Shown here piece after piece: positions 1 through 8,867 of a stretch of 64,000 nucleotides of DNA. Each line of letters begins with the position of its first letter. Position 1 is the first letter of the stretch. The translations under genes and the position numbers were made by a program. This stretch comes from Hansschlegelia plantiphila (GTDB lineage Bacteria > Pseudomonadota > Alphaproteobacteria > Rhizobiales > Methylopilaceae): assembly GCF_027922265.1 (NCBI RefSeq), contig NZ_BSFI01000021.1, positions 62,001 to 126,000 of the forward strand, written 5' to 3'. Below the pieces are notes generated by a model. That model had not been told where the DNA came from and searched no databases. It saw only the letters and a program-made list of their open reading frames with translations.

Positions 1-2737
1 TCGGCACCACGATGGTGAGGCGCTCGGTCGCCGACACCAACTGCTCGAACTGTCCGCCCCAGCCGATCCAGCACCCGGTCGGGAGCCGCACTTGGTCGGT
101 GATGGCCCTCTGGGCCTCGCCCACGAAGGAGCCGAGGTCGCGGTCGCGGACATTGGCCGAGACCACGATCCGCCGCTTGCCGTTCTCGCGGCTGATCTGG
201 TTGGGCCCGGGCGCCACCTCGAGCGAGGCGAGCGACGATAGCGGCACGTAGCGAGTGCGCGGCTGTGTCGTCCCGAAAGCCGCGGCCGTCGGCTGGGCGG
301 CGGCGTCGCCGTCCCCGGCGGGCAGCGGCACGGGCAGGTTCTTAAGCGCGTCGATGTCGGTCCGGAGCGCCTCGGGCAGCCGCACGACGATGTCGAAACG
401 GCGGTCGCCCTCGAAGATCTGGCCGGCCTCCTTGCCGCCCACCGCGATCTCGACGATCTCCTGGACGTCTCCGACGCTCACCCCGTAGCGGGAGAGCGCG
501 GCGCGGTTGAGCTTCACCGTCAGGATCGGCAGGCCGGTGACCTGCTCGGTCTTCACGTCGGCCGCGCCCGGCACCTTGGACAACACCGCCTGCACCTTGC
601 CCGCGGTCTGGAGCAGCGTGTCGAGGTCGTCGCCGAAGATCTTCACGCCGACATCGGATCGCACGCCCGAGATCAGCTCGTTGAAACGGAGCTGGATCGG
701 CTGCGAGAGCTCGTAGTTCGACCCCGGAATCTCCTCCGCGGCCTTCTCCACGTCCTCCATGAGCTCCGCCTTGGTTTTGGCCGGGTTCGGCCATTCGGAG
801 CGGGGCTTGAGCATGAGGTAGCCGTCGGAAATCGAGGGCGGCATGGCGTCGGTCGCGACCTCGGCGACGCCCGTGCGGGCGAACACCTCCTTCACCTCGG
901 GCAGCTGCATGAGGCGCTTCTCCAGCGCGCCTTGCATCTCGAGCGACTGGGTGAGGCTCGTTCCAGGGACGCGGAGCGCCTGGACCGCCGCGTCGCCCTC
1001 GTCGAGGCTCGGGATGAACTCTCCCCCCATCCGCGATGCCGCCAGCGCCGTGACCACGACCAGCGCCGCGGCGGCCGGCGCCACCACCCAGCGGAGCCGG
1101 ATCATCAGGCCGAGCAGCGGCTCGTAGGTCACGCGCGCGCCGCGCATGAACCAGTTCTCCTTCTCCGACACCTTCCCAGAGACGAAGATCGCGATCGCGG
1201 CCGGCACGAACGTCATCGAGAAGATCGAGGCGCCAAGCAGCGCCATCAGCACGGTCACGGCCATCGGCGCGAACATCTTGCCCTCGACGCCCGTGAGGGT
1301 GAGGACGGGCAGATAAACGACCGCGATGATCAGCGTGCCGAACAGGCTCGGCCGTATGACCTCGCTCGCTCCGGCGCGGATCGTGTCGAACCGCTCCTGG
1401 AGGGTCAGCAGGCGGCCGCGGCGATGCTGCTCGTGGGCGAGCAGGCGAAGGCAATTCTCGACGATGATGACCGCCCCGTCGATGATGATGCCGAAATCGA
1501 TCGCGCCGAGGCTCATCAGGTTCGCCGAGACCTTGTTCTCGACCATCCCTGTGATGGTGAAGAGCATCGCGAGCGGGATCACACAGGCGGTGACGATCGC
1601 CGCGCGGATGTTGCCGAGCAGCAGGAACAGCACGGCGATGACGAACAGGGCGCCCTCGACGAGGTTCTTCTCGACGGTCGCGATGGTGGCCTCGACCAGA
1701 GTCGAGCGGTCGTAGACGGGGCGCGCCTCGACGCCCTCCGGCAGCGACTTCTGCACCTCGCCGAGCTTGGTCGCGACCCGGTCGGCCACGGTGCGGCTGT
1801 TCTCGCCGATCAGCAGCATCGTGGTGCCGAGCACGACCTCGTGGCCGTTCAGCGTCGCGGCCCCGTTGCGCAGCTCTCGGCCGTCCTTCACCTCGGCGAC
1901 GTCCGACACCCGCACCGGCGTGCCCGAATGCGAGCCGATCACGATGCGCGCCACGTCGTCCGCCGACATCGCCTGGCCTGGGGTGCGGACGAGGTACTGC
2001 TCGCCGTTCCGCTCGATGTAGCCGGCCCCGACATTGTTGTTGTTGGAGCTGAGCGCGGTCATCACGTCCCGGAAGGTGAGGCCGTGGGCCATCAGCCGAG
2101 CGGGATTCGGCAGCACGTGGAGCTGGCGCTCGTAGCCGCCGATCGTGTTGACCTCCACCACCCCAGGGACGGTGCGAAGCTGTGGTTTGATGATCCAGTC
2201 CTGGATCGTCCGGAGGTCGGAGGGCGTGTAGTCGGAGCCGTCCGGCTTCTTCGCTCCCGGCTTCGCGTCCACCACGTAATTGTAGATCTCGCCGAGCCCG
2301 GTCGAGATCGGCCCCATGGCGGTCTCGGTCGATGCCGGGAGCTGGTCCTTGGCCTGCTGCAGCCGCTCGTTCACGAGCTGGCGCGCGAAGTAGATGTCGG
2401 TCCCGTCCTTGAACACGACCGTCACCTGGCTGAGGCCGTAGCGCGACAGCGATCGGGTGTAGTCGAGGTCCGGCAGCCCTCCCATCTCGGTCTCCAGGGG
2501 ATAGGTGATGCGCTGCTCGACCTCGAGCGGCGAGAAGCCCGGCGCGGTCGTGTTGATCTGGACCTGGACGTTGGTGATGTCCGGAACCGCGTCGATCGGC
2601 AGCCGCAGGAAGTTCCACGCGCCGAGCCCCGCGACTGCGAGGCAGGATAGGACCACCAGCCAGCGCTGCGCGATCGCGAAGGCGAGCGTCCGCTCGATCA
2701 GCCCCGATGGCGTCCCCTCCGAGGCTTCAGTGCTCAT
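1..2737 (-). CDS. czcA: Heavy-metal efflux RND transporter, CzcA type (partial, 3' end outside window)
   Basis: Inner-membrane proton-driven pump of the HME-RND family, exporting divalent metal cations through a CzcB-CzcC conduit. The frame starting MSTEASEGTPSGLIERTLAF reads open to the left edge, so roughly 910 residues of a protein usually near 1,040-1,060 are visible. The intramembrane signature AIDFGIIIDGAVIIVEN carries the two Asp and the Glu of the Zn/Co/Cd class of HME-RND pumps (family knowledge). The start codon overlaps the czcB stop by 11 bases, implying translational coupling at the end of the operon. Exact metal specificity cannot be read from sequence alone; Zn/Co/Cd is favoured over Cu/Ag by the DFG-IDGA signature. 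Confidence 0.93.
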   Translation of the reverse strand, partial: MSTEASEGTPSGLIERTLAFAIAQRWLVVLSCLAVAGLGAWNFLRLPIDAVPDITNVQVQINTTAPGFSPLEVEQRITYPLETEMGGLPDLDYTRSLSRYGLSQVTVVFKDGTDIYFARQLVNERLQQAKDQLPASTETAMGPISTGLGEIYNYVVDAKPGAKKPDGSDYTPSDLRTIQDWIIKPQLRTVPGVVEVNTIGGYERQLHVLPNPARLMAHGLTFRDVMTALSSNNNNVGAGYIERNGEQYLVRTPGQAMSADDVARIVIGSHSGTPVRVSDVAEVKDGRELRNGAATLNGHEVVLGTTMLLIGENSRTVADRVATKLGEVQKSLPEGVEARPVYDRSTLVEATIATVEKNLVEGALFVIAVLFLLLGNIRAAIVTACVIPLAMLFTITGMVENKVSANLMSLGAIDFGIIIDGAVIIVENCLRLLAHEQHRRGRLLTLQERFDTIRAGASEVIRPSLFGTLIIAVVYLPVLTLTGVEGKMFAPMAVTVLMALLGASIFSMTFVPAAIAIFVSGKVSEKENWFMRGARVTYEPLLGLMIRLRWVVAPAAAALVVVTALAASRMGGEFIPSLDEGDAAVQALRVPGTSLTQSLEMQGALEKRLMQLPEVKEVFARTGVAEVATDAMPPSISDGYLMLKPRSEWPNPAKTKAELMEDVEKAAEEIPGSNYELSQPIQLRFNELISGVRSDVGVKIFGDDLDTLLQTAGKVQAVLSKVPGAADVKTEQVTGLPILTVKLNRAALSRYGVSVGDVQEIVEIAVGGKEAGQIFEGDRRFDIVVRLPEALRTDIDALKNLPVPLPAGDGDAAAQPTAAAFGTTQPRTRYVPLSSLASLEVAPGPNQISRENGKRRIVVSANVRDRDLGSFVGEAQRAITDQVRLPTGCWIGWGGQFEQLVSATERLTIVVP

Positions 2738-4160
2738 GGCTCGCGCTCCCCTTGGCGAGCTCGGCCTTGACGACGAAGCTGTTCCTGGCCGCATAGGGCT
2801 CGCCCTCGTTCAGACCAGAGACGATTTCGACGTTGGAGGAGTCGCGGCGCCCAAGGATCACGTCGCGGGCGGCGAAGCGGTCGCCCTCGCGGACGAAGAC
2901 CACGTCCCTGCCCTCCAGCGACTGTATTGCTTCGATCGAGACCGCGAGCGGTACATTCTGCTCCGCGGTCGACACATTGCCGAGCGCGAACAGGCCCGGA
3001 CGGAAGCGGCCGTCGTTCTTAATGACCGCCCGCGCGAGGGCGCTCTGAGTGTCCGCGGCTCCCATTGGCGAGAGGTAAGAGATCTTCGCCTCGATCGGGG
3101 CGCCGCCGTCTTCCGGATCTATCCGCACTGTCTCGCCGACCTGCACCTTGGTCAGGTCGCGACGATAGACCGAAAAGTCGGCCCACAGCGTCGAAAGGTC
3201 CGTCACCACGAACGCTGGCTTCTGCTCCGAGACGTATTCTCCGAGGGAGGCCTGCCGTTCGGTGATCACGCCCGAGATCGGCGCCCTGAGATCGTAGGCG
3301 GTGAGGCTCTGGTTGCTCTCGACGACCGCCAGTAGCTCGCCCTTCTTGACTTCGTCTCCGAGCCGCTTGGCGAGCGTGCGCACGATGCCCGCGAAGCGCG
3401 GCGTGACCTGCACCGTCGCCTCCTGGTTCGCCTGAACGATCCCGTTGAGCTGGAGTTCCTCGCGCAGCGTCGCGGGCTTCGCCTCGCTGAGAGTGATTCC
3501 GGAGATCTTCACCTTGGCGTCGCCGAGCTCGACGACGCCCTCGGGAAGTTCCTCGTCGTGGCCGCCGCCGTGACCATGGCCGTCATCCTTGGCGTCGACC
3601 GCCGCGACCTTCATCGGCTGCGCCGCTTCGGCCTTGGGCTTGTCGTGGCCGTGACCATCGTCCTTTCCGTGCGCGTCGGCTTTGCCTGAGCCGTGCCCGT
3701 GCCCGTCATCCTCGGCGTGCGCTTTTTCCGGCTCGTCGCGGCCATGACCGTCGCCCTCCTTATGGTCATCCGAGGCCGCGATGACGGCCGGCGGGCCCGC
3801 CTCCACCCTGGGCTTCGGCTTGTCATGGCCATGGCCATCGTCCTTGCCAGAGCCATGGTCGTGCCCGTCGTCGACCGAGTGCTCGCCCTCCTTGCCGTGG
3901 CCATGGCCGTCATCCTTGCCGTGGCCCGTTTCCGCCTCGCCATGAGCATGGCCGTCGTTCTTATTGTGGCCATCCGCGGCCGCGACCGCCTTGGGTCCTT
4001 CCGCATGGGCGCTGCCGTCGCCGCCGAGCAGGCTCGAGTACAGGGAGAGCGCCTTGACCGGGAGGGCTGACGGCCCCTCCTGGACCGCGTACAGGCTCCC
4101 GGCCCCGATGAGGCCGCCGATCGCTAGGACGACGGCGTTGCGCGCGGCGGAACGGCTCAT
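2727..4160 (-). CDS. czcB: Metal efflux RND periplasmic adaptor, CzcB type, with long His-rich region
   Basis: Membrane-fusion protein linking CzcA to the outer-membrane channel. 477 residues from the start MSRSAARNAVVLAIGG, chosen because it overlaps the upstream lipoprotein stop in an ATGA and begins with a membrane anchor/signal (about 8-26); a longer open frame upstream has no function. Residues about 63-201 are an unusual low-complexity stretch with some 22 histidines, built from repeats of the form DDGHGHG. The conserved adaptor part follows: lipoyl/barrel-sandwich segments around 240-320 (RFAGIV, LRAPISGVIT) and beta-barrel to 470. The C-terminus ends in SHEH. The His-rich block probably binds metal in the periplasm (inference). 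Confidence 0.92.
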   Translation of the reverse strand: MSRSAARNAVVLAIGGLIGAGSLYAVQEGPSALPVKALSLYSSLLGGDGSAHAEGPKAVAAADGHNKNDGHAHGEAETGHGKDDGHGHGKEGEHSVDDGHDHGSGKDDGHGHDKPKPRVEAGPPAVIAASDDHKEGDGHGRDEPEKAHAEDDGHGHGSGKADAHGKDDGHGHDKPKAEAAQPMKVAAVDAKDDGHGHGGGHDEELPEGVVELGDAKVKISGITLSEAKPATLREELQLNGIVQANQEATVQVTPRFAGIVRTLAKRLGDEVKKGELLAVVESNQSLTAYDLRAPISGVITERQASLGEYVSEQKPAFVVTDLSTLWADFSVYRRDLTKVQVGETVRIDPEDGGAPIEAKISYLSPMGAADTQSALARAVIKNDGRFRPGLFALGNVSTAEQNVPLAVSIEAIQSLEGRDVVFVREGDRFAARDVILGRRDSSNVEIVSGLNEGEPYAARNSFVVKAELAKGSASHEH

Positions 4161-4558
4161 GACAAGTCTCCGGACAGGGCGTTGGGCGCCGTGGCGGTCA
4201 CGCCGACGGCCGAAGGACGTGTCTGGATTGCAGGGATGGCCATCGCCTCGCCGCGGAGGTACGCCGCGCGGCGGATGTAGCAGGGCGGCTTGGTCAGGTA
4301 GCCCTTGAAGTTCCGGTCGTTCCACTTGTGGCCATGGCCGAGGTGCTCGTGCCCGGTCGTGTGTCCGTCGCCGTGGAAGTGGCGGACGCGGCGGTTCCGG
4401 TCGTTGCAACTCGGCGGGCGGCGGCCGTCATAGACCCAGCGGCCGTCCGTGTTCGGGACGGCTCCGATGCGCTTCACCTCGGGTGAGCTCGAGCACGCCG
4501 CGGTCAACGAGGCGAGCAGGATCAGCGCCGCGGCGCGGGCGGGCTTGCGGACGGTCAT
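4157..4558 (-). CDS. Small secreted lipoprotein in the czc operon
   Basis: 133 residues starting MTVRKPARAAALILLASL with a lipobox-like LTAAC at about residues 18-22, so a lipid-anchored periplasmic protein is predicted. The middle is rich in His, Arg, Gly and Asn (RHFHGDGHTTGHEHLGHGHK), suggesting metal binding; two further Cys follow. It lies between czcC and czcB with four-base ATGA overlaps on both sides, so it is firmly part of the efflux operon. I do not recognise a named family. A role as a metal chaperone or sensor for the efflux pump is inference from context and composition. Confidence 0.8.
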   Translation of the reverse strand: MTVRKPARAAALILLASLTAACSSSPEVKRIGAVPNTDGRWVYDGRRPPSCNDRNRRVRHFHGDGHTTGHEHLGHGHKWNDRNFKGYLTKPPCYIRRAAYLRGEAMAIPAIQTRPSAVGVTATAPNALSGDLS

Positions 4559-5826
4559 TTGTCTCTCCGGGACAGAACGAGTGCGGATCCCGTCAGGCCT
4601 TCGAGACTGGCGAGCGATGCGTGGAAGGAGACGAGCGCATCGATCTCCTTGAGGGACGCTTCCGAAAGCGCAGCCCGCGCATCGAGAAGCTCGAGCAGCG
4701 TGTAGCGGCCCTCCGCGTAGCCGGAGCGGATGCTGTCGTAGGCCTCGCGGGCGACGGGCAGGACGTTGCCGCGGGTGAGCCGGGCTTCCTCGTAGGAGCC
4801 CCGAAGCGCCTCGTAGGCGCGGCCGACCAGCACCGTCAGCGCGTTCCGGGAAGCCGCGCGCTCGGCGTCGGTCTTGGCGAGAGTCTGCTGCGCCTCGATC
4901 ACGCCGCCCTGGTTACGGTCGAACAGCGGGAGCGGCACGCTGAGTGAGACCAGCGCGGCGTTCGACCTGTCCTCCTCGTAGCGCCGCCAGGCGACGCCCG
5001 CGGTGATGTCCGGCACGGCCTTGGCGCGCGCCGCCGCGAGAAGCGCGCGCCGCTGCGCCATGACGGCCGTGAAGCGCGTGAGCTGAGGCGTCTGGAGAGC
5101 TCGCGCCATCAGGCCGTCGAACGAAGGCGGCGCGCCGATCCGGGATAGGTCCCCGCCGACCGCGGCGAAGGACGGCGCCGTCTCGCCGATCAGCACCGCG
5201 AGCTCGCGCCGGGCGGACTGGAAGGCCGCACGCGCCTTGGCGAGTTCGACCCGCGTCGTCTCCGTCGCCAGCCGGCCCCGCGAGATCTCGGCGCTGGAGG
5301 AAGCGCCAGCCGCGACGCGCCTCTGCAGCAGCGGGGTCAGGCGGTCGAGGTCATCGACCTGGTCCTCGAGCTCGGAGACGCGCCGCTGCGCCCCGAGCGT
5401 CCTCGCGAACGCCTCGGCGGCTTCGGCGAGGACCTGCAGGCGGGTGGCGGCGCGCTCCCACCGCGCCGCGTCGCCCTCGGCCGCGGCGATCGCCATGCGG
5501 GCGTCGCGCTTGCCGCCGAGCTCGAAGAGCTGGCTGATCTGGAGCGTGGTCTCGGCGGCGTCGAGGTTGCGCTTCGACCTCGAGCCGAAGGCGTTGTCGA
5601 GCTCGAAGGAGAGCGCGGGGTTCGGGAAAACCGCCGACTGCATGGCGCGGCCCGACGCGGCGCCGATCTCCCGGTCGGCGGCCGCAAGGCTCGGGCTGGA
5701 GGCGACGGCGCGGGACAGCGCCTGGGAAAGCGTGAGGGTCCGCGATGCGGATTTGGCGTGCGTCGCGGGAGCCAGGAGCAGCGCGATCGCCACCCCCAGC
5801 GCAAGCGCGCGGGTTCTGAAAAGCAT
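4555..5826 (-). CDS. czcC: Outer-membrane efflux protein, CzcC/TolC family
   Basis: 423-residue outer-membrane channel partner of CzcAB. An N-terminal signal peptide (MLFRTRALALGVAIALLLAP, cleaved near THAKS) precedes two repeats of the TolC-type outer-membrane efflux domain with long Ala/Glu/Arg-rich helices. Motifs such as NPALSFELDN and SVPLPLFDRNQGG are typical of CzcC-like proteins. Its stop overlaps the lipoprotein start by four bases, giving the order czcC-lipoprotein-czcB-czcA. Length agrees with family members (about 415-430). Substrate is set by CzcA, not by this protein. Confidence 0.92.
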   Translation of the reverse strand: MLFRTRALALGVAIALLLAPATHAKSASRTLTLSQALSRAVASSPSLAAADREIGAASGRAMQSAVFPNPALSFELDNAFGSRSKRNLDAAETTLQISQLFELGGKRDARMAIAAAEGDAARWERAATRLQVLAEAAEAFARTLGAQRRVSELEDQVDDLDRLTPLLQRRVAAGASSSAEISRGRLATETTRVELAKARAAFQSARRELAVLIGETAPSFAAVGGDLSRIGAPPSFDGLMARALQTPQLTRFTAVMAQRRALLAAARAKAVPDITAGVAWRRYEEDRSNAALVSLSVPLPLFDRNQGGVIEAQQTLAKTDAERAASRNALTVLVGRAYEALRGSYEEARLTRGNVLPVAREAYDSIRSGYAEGRYTLLELLDARAALSEASLKEIDALVSFHASLASLEGLTGSALVLSRRDK

Positions 5827-5895
5827 GATTGACCTGGAGAACTGACGAGCAGGGGCGCGGCTTGTTAAGCGCGTGCCGACACGGAAGCCGTCAGG

Positions 5896-6282
5896 TCAGG
5901 CCCGGGGAGGCCGGAGGTCGATGAGGGGCTCGCGTCCCGAAGACGAAGGAACCGAAGCCCAGGCCGGGATCGCCTTGTTGAAAGCGCGGTGGCCCGCCGC
6001 GCCGTTCCGCAGCGGCTGGGGAATTGCCGCACAGCCATGGCATCCGTGGTCGGCGAGCTCAGCGCCCTTGTCGATGTCGCCGCTGACCTCGTCGCGGGAG
6101 CTTTCCGGCACGACCTCCAGTGCGAGCGTCGAACTGGATCTGCCGCTGTCGGCCTCCAGCCCGTGCTCAACGGCGCTGCCGAAGGCGGACACAACGAGGC
6201 AAAGCACGATCGCGAGCCGGACGCAGAAGCGCCCAGCCCACGACAAGTTAGCCTTCGACCAGTCGACCATGCTGCGACGCAA
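5896..6282 (-). CDS. Small secreted Cys/His-motif protein at the head of the czc operon
   Basis: 128 residues; start either MRRSMVDWSK or the second Met (6270). A hydrophobic segment (about 18-36, VRLAIVLCLVVSAFG) looks like a signal peptide or anchor. The most distinctive motif is DHGCHGCAA near residue 80, a possible metal ligand. It ends 69 bases before czcC on the same strand, so it is likely the first gene of the metal-efflux operon. Comparable small proteins are often seen before czc/cop genes, but I cannot assign a named family. Metal sensing or buffering in the periplasm is inference. Confidence 0.65.
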   Translation of the reverse strand: MRRSMVDWSKANLSWAGRFCVRLAIVLCLVVSAFGSAVEHGLEADSGRSSSTLALEVVPESSRDEVSGDIDKGAELADHGCHGCAAIPQPLRNGAAGHRAFNKAIPAWASVPSSSGREPLIDLRPPRA

Positions 6283-6599
6283 TCGGCGAGTTCGTGGGCG
6301 GTGTCAAGCATATGGAGGGCCACAAATCCGCGAGGTCACCGCGCGGTGACCTGTCTATGGATCCTGCCTTAGCAAAGCATCTGTAGCGCCAGGAGAGAGC
6401 TGGCGTGGGCATAAGTTACCGAACGGAGAGCTACGGCTCGGCGAGCATATTCAGCGTCGCCTGCACATGCCGCGTCGGAACACCGCCGATACTATCCGCG
6501 CGCCGTCAGCAAACGGGCTGAGGGGCTTTCGACGTCGCTCGAGTTTGCTTGAAAGCCGGTGTGGCCCTGTGATGCAGTGCGACATTACGTCATTTTCTG
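6283..6599. other. Intergenic region upstream of the czc operon
   Basis: About 317 bases without a convincing gene. Reading towards the czc operon there is a TTGACA -35-like hexamer near 6310, but no clear -10 partner and no obvious MerR-type dyad could be fixed by eye. The plus-strand open frames here lack ribosome-binding sites and family resemblance. Confidence 0.4.
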
Positions 6600-7415
6600 T
6601 CAGTCTGAACGCGCTGCGCTCAAACGTCGATCAGCTTGGGCGCGCGGCGTGTCGTGCTGCGGAACAAGGACAACGGCTCGCGCGAGCGTTCGCACCAGCA
6701 TTGCGTCGCCAAAACGCAGGCCGTGTCCTCTTAATTGCGGCAAGGACCGTACCGGTTCAGGCGTCATGTCGACCGCCGCGCGGACCAGAAGGCGCTGAAG
6801 CCAGCGCAGCGGCGCGGGCAGGATGGGCGCGTCGCGCATGATAGCTATAAATTCGGCAAGGTTGTCCGATCCCTCGAGCCCCGGCGCCGTCACCGCGAGC
6901 AGCGCCTCCCACTCCGCCCATGATTTTGGCGCGCCGGTCGCGCCATAAAGCCGGGCGGCGGGCCGCGCCTCGATAAATGCAGCGGATTTCTCGCTGGGCG
7001 ACAGTGCCCGAACATAGCGGTGATACGCTTCGATGAACCCAAACGTCGCGGTTGCCTGGACCCAGTTGAGCAAGCGGGGATCATTGGCCTGATAGGCCAC
7101 GCCGTCGGGCGTTGTGCCCCGCACTCTATCGTGCAGCCGAACGACATGGGCGATCATCTCTTGCGTCGCCGAGCGAGGGCCATAGACAGTCGCCATCGCA
7201 GCGAAGCCGGTTCGGTGCAGACGCAAGCCGGGGTCATGCCGGAACCCGCTATGATCCCAAACCCCTGACCGCACGGATGGCTCGGCCAGTTCGAGAAGCA
7301 CCGCCGCGACGCCGCCGACATACAGCGAAATCGGATTGGCGAACACGCGCCAGGATACGCCGTCTGCCGGCGCCAGTGCCGGCTCGCCTGCCGGCCGACT
7401 GAAATCAAAGTTCAC
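6600..7415 (-). CDS. Oxygenase MpaB family protein (DUF2236)
   Basis: 271 residues beginning MNFDFSRPAGEPALAPADGV. The protein matches the MpaB/latex-clearing-protein-like fold by its family pattern: conserved N-terminal RHDPGLRLHRTGFAAMATVYG, then a His in AHVVRLHDRVRG and ANDPRLLNWVQATATFGFIE, where family members have conserved His/Arg residues that hold a haem. The usual members are 270-330 residues, so this one is complete. Substrate is unknown; MpaB proteins are oxygenases acting on hydrophobic chains. It stands alone on the minus strand between the czc operon and the decayed fluoride-type cluster. Confidence 0.8.
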   Translation of the reverse strand: MNFDFSRPAGEPALAPADGVSWRVFANPISLYVGGVAAVLLELAEPSVRSGVWDHSGFRHDPGLRLHRTGFAAMATVYGPRSATQEMIAHVVRLHDRVRGTTPDGVAYQANDPRLLNWVQATATFGFIEAYHRYVRALSPSEKSAAFIEARPAARLYGATGAPKSWAEWEALLAVTAPGLEGSDNLAEFIAIMRDAPILPAPLRWLQRLLVRAAVDMTPEPVRSLPQLRGHGLRFGDAMLVRTLARAVVLVPQHDTPRAQADRRLSAARSD

Positions 7416-7455
7416 CCCCGCGGGGGGCGCAATAACTCCTTGATCGTACTCAGCA

Positions 7456-7842
7456 TCAACCCTTCCCGCCGATATGCGTAGGTCTGCCCATATACCTTAC
7501 GTAACAGCTAGAAGCGTCTGGCGACCAGTCCGCCAGCGGCGGGTCAAGCATCTCTGCGCCCGGCGCCACGACGAGGGCGACGCCGAAGACAGATCCCGTT
7601 CCTGCGGCGCGCGTCCGTACAGACCACGTTGTCCGATAATAAAGGTCGCGCATAGCGCGCTGGGCACTCCGAGTCGTCTGCAGGTCCGCACCCGGCCGCG
7701 GCGGCGAGAACGCAACCGTCACGCGGCGGGAGCCGTACTCCAGGCACATCATCCGCTCGCTCAGCCGGGGGAGCGGGAAGCTAAAGTCGCGGGTCCATGC
7801 GACGCTGCGAGACCGAGCGCCTCGTAGGGCATAGCGTCCCAC
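7456..7842 (-). CDS. Possible small hypothetical protein, doubtful
   Basis: An open frame of up to 128 codons ending 40 bases before the MpaB gene on the same strand. Nothing in it is recognisable: no signal peptide, membrane segment or known motif, and its 5' part overlaps the reading frame into which the broken crcB tail continues. An internal start (MMCLEYGSRR) would shorten it to about 98 residues. It may be residual non-coding DNA of the decayed island. Confidence 0.25.
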   Translation of the reverse strand: MGRYALRGARSRSVAWTRDFSFPLPRLSERMMCLEYGSRRVTVAFSPPRPGADLQTTRSAQRAMRDLYYRTTWSVRTRAAGTGSVFGVALVVAPGAEMLDPPLADWSPDASSCYVRYMGRPTHIGGKG

Positions 7843-7904
7843 TCTCTCTGCGGCTCACCCCTCTTCCTCGATCTGAGCGTTCGCGATCTGGTGAACACCG
7901 CCAT

Positions 7905-8283
7905 TGAGCCAGTCTGCCGCCAATAACCTAGTGTAACAGAGATGAGACAGAAAATGATTGACGCAGCGATGTAATCACCACCCTCGCCGGCGCGCCCGCA
8001 CGCAGCAATTCCAGTGTTTGAAGGCTAAACGCCGAAAATGTCGTAAATCCACCGCACAGCCCAACCATAAACGTGACGCGCCAGACCTCGGAGGAAGGGT
8101 AACGACCATGCGCAATTGTCAGAGTTCCAAAAAAAACAATATTGTAAATGATCCAACAATTTTGATTAATATAGTGCCCCAAGGCAGGCTTTGACTGAAA
8201 GAAACCATCCACAAATCTATCCAGTATCGCGCCACCGTGACGATCGCGCGCCCGATGGCGACACATAAGGTCATCTGCAGCAT
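7905..8283 (-). pseudogene. crcB: Fluoride channel CrcB/FluC, broken by two frameshifts
   Basis: The dual-topology fluoride exporter is recognisable across three frames. Frame 1 (start 8283) gives a CrcB N-terminus with VARYWIDLW and [13 protein letters not shown], then stops. At an eight-A run (about 8129-8136 on the plus strand) homology moves to another frame: [20 protein letters not shown] followed by [15 protein letters not shown], the CrcB signature with the Phe residues lining the fluoride path. Near 7990 it moves again to [17 protein letters not shown], the last membrane helix. Total length would be near the family's 120-128 residues. Two separate shifts favour genuine decay over one sequencing error. 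It is the last of three minus-strand genes with the eno fragment and the HAD gene. Confidence 0.8.
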
Positions 8284-8322
8284 CGCATCCAAATACCTGA
8301 TTGTACGTAATCCGCTCAGTAT

Positions 8323-8759
<437 letters not shown>

Positions 8760-8867
8760 GGCCAAGGACGTAGCGCGCCGCGGAGGGCGGCGGTTTATAC
8801 GGCCTGTTACCTCAAGGTAAGGACGCTTGTCCGCGAACCTCTCACGTGAGGATGACGCTCGAGATAG

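Noticed and set aside
342-2618. A 758-codon minus-strand open frame
   Set aside because: It is a GC-driven shadow of czcA: low-complexity Arg/Gly/Ala protein, while another minus frame gives the clear RND sequence.
2727-4409. Longer czcB reading frame with about 80 extra N-terminal residues
   Set aside because: The extension runs through the lipoprotein gene in another frame and would put residues before the membrane anchor; the ATGA-coupled start at 4160 is better.
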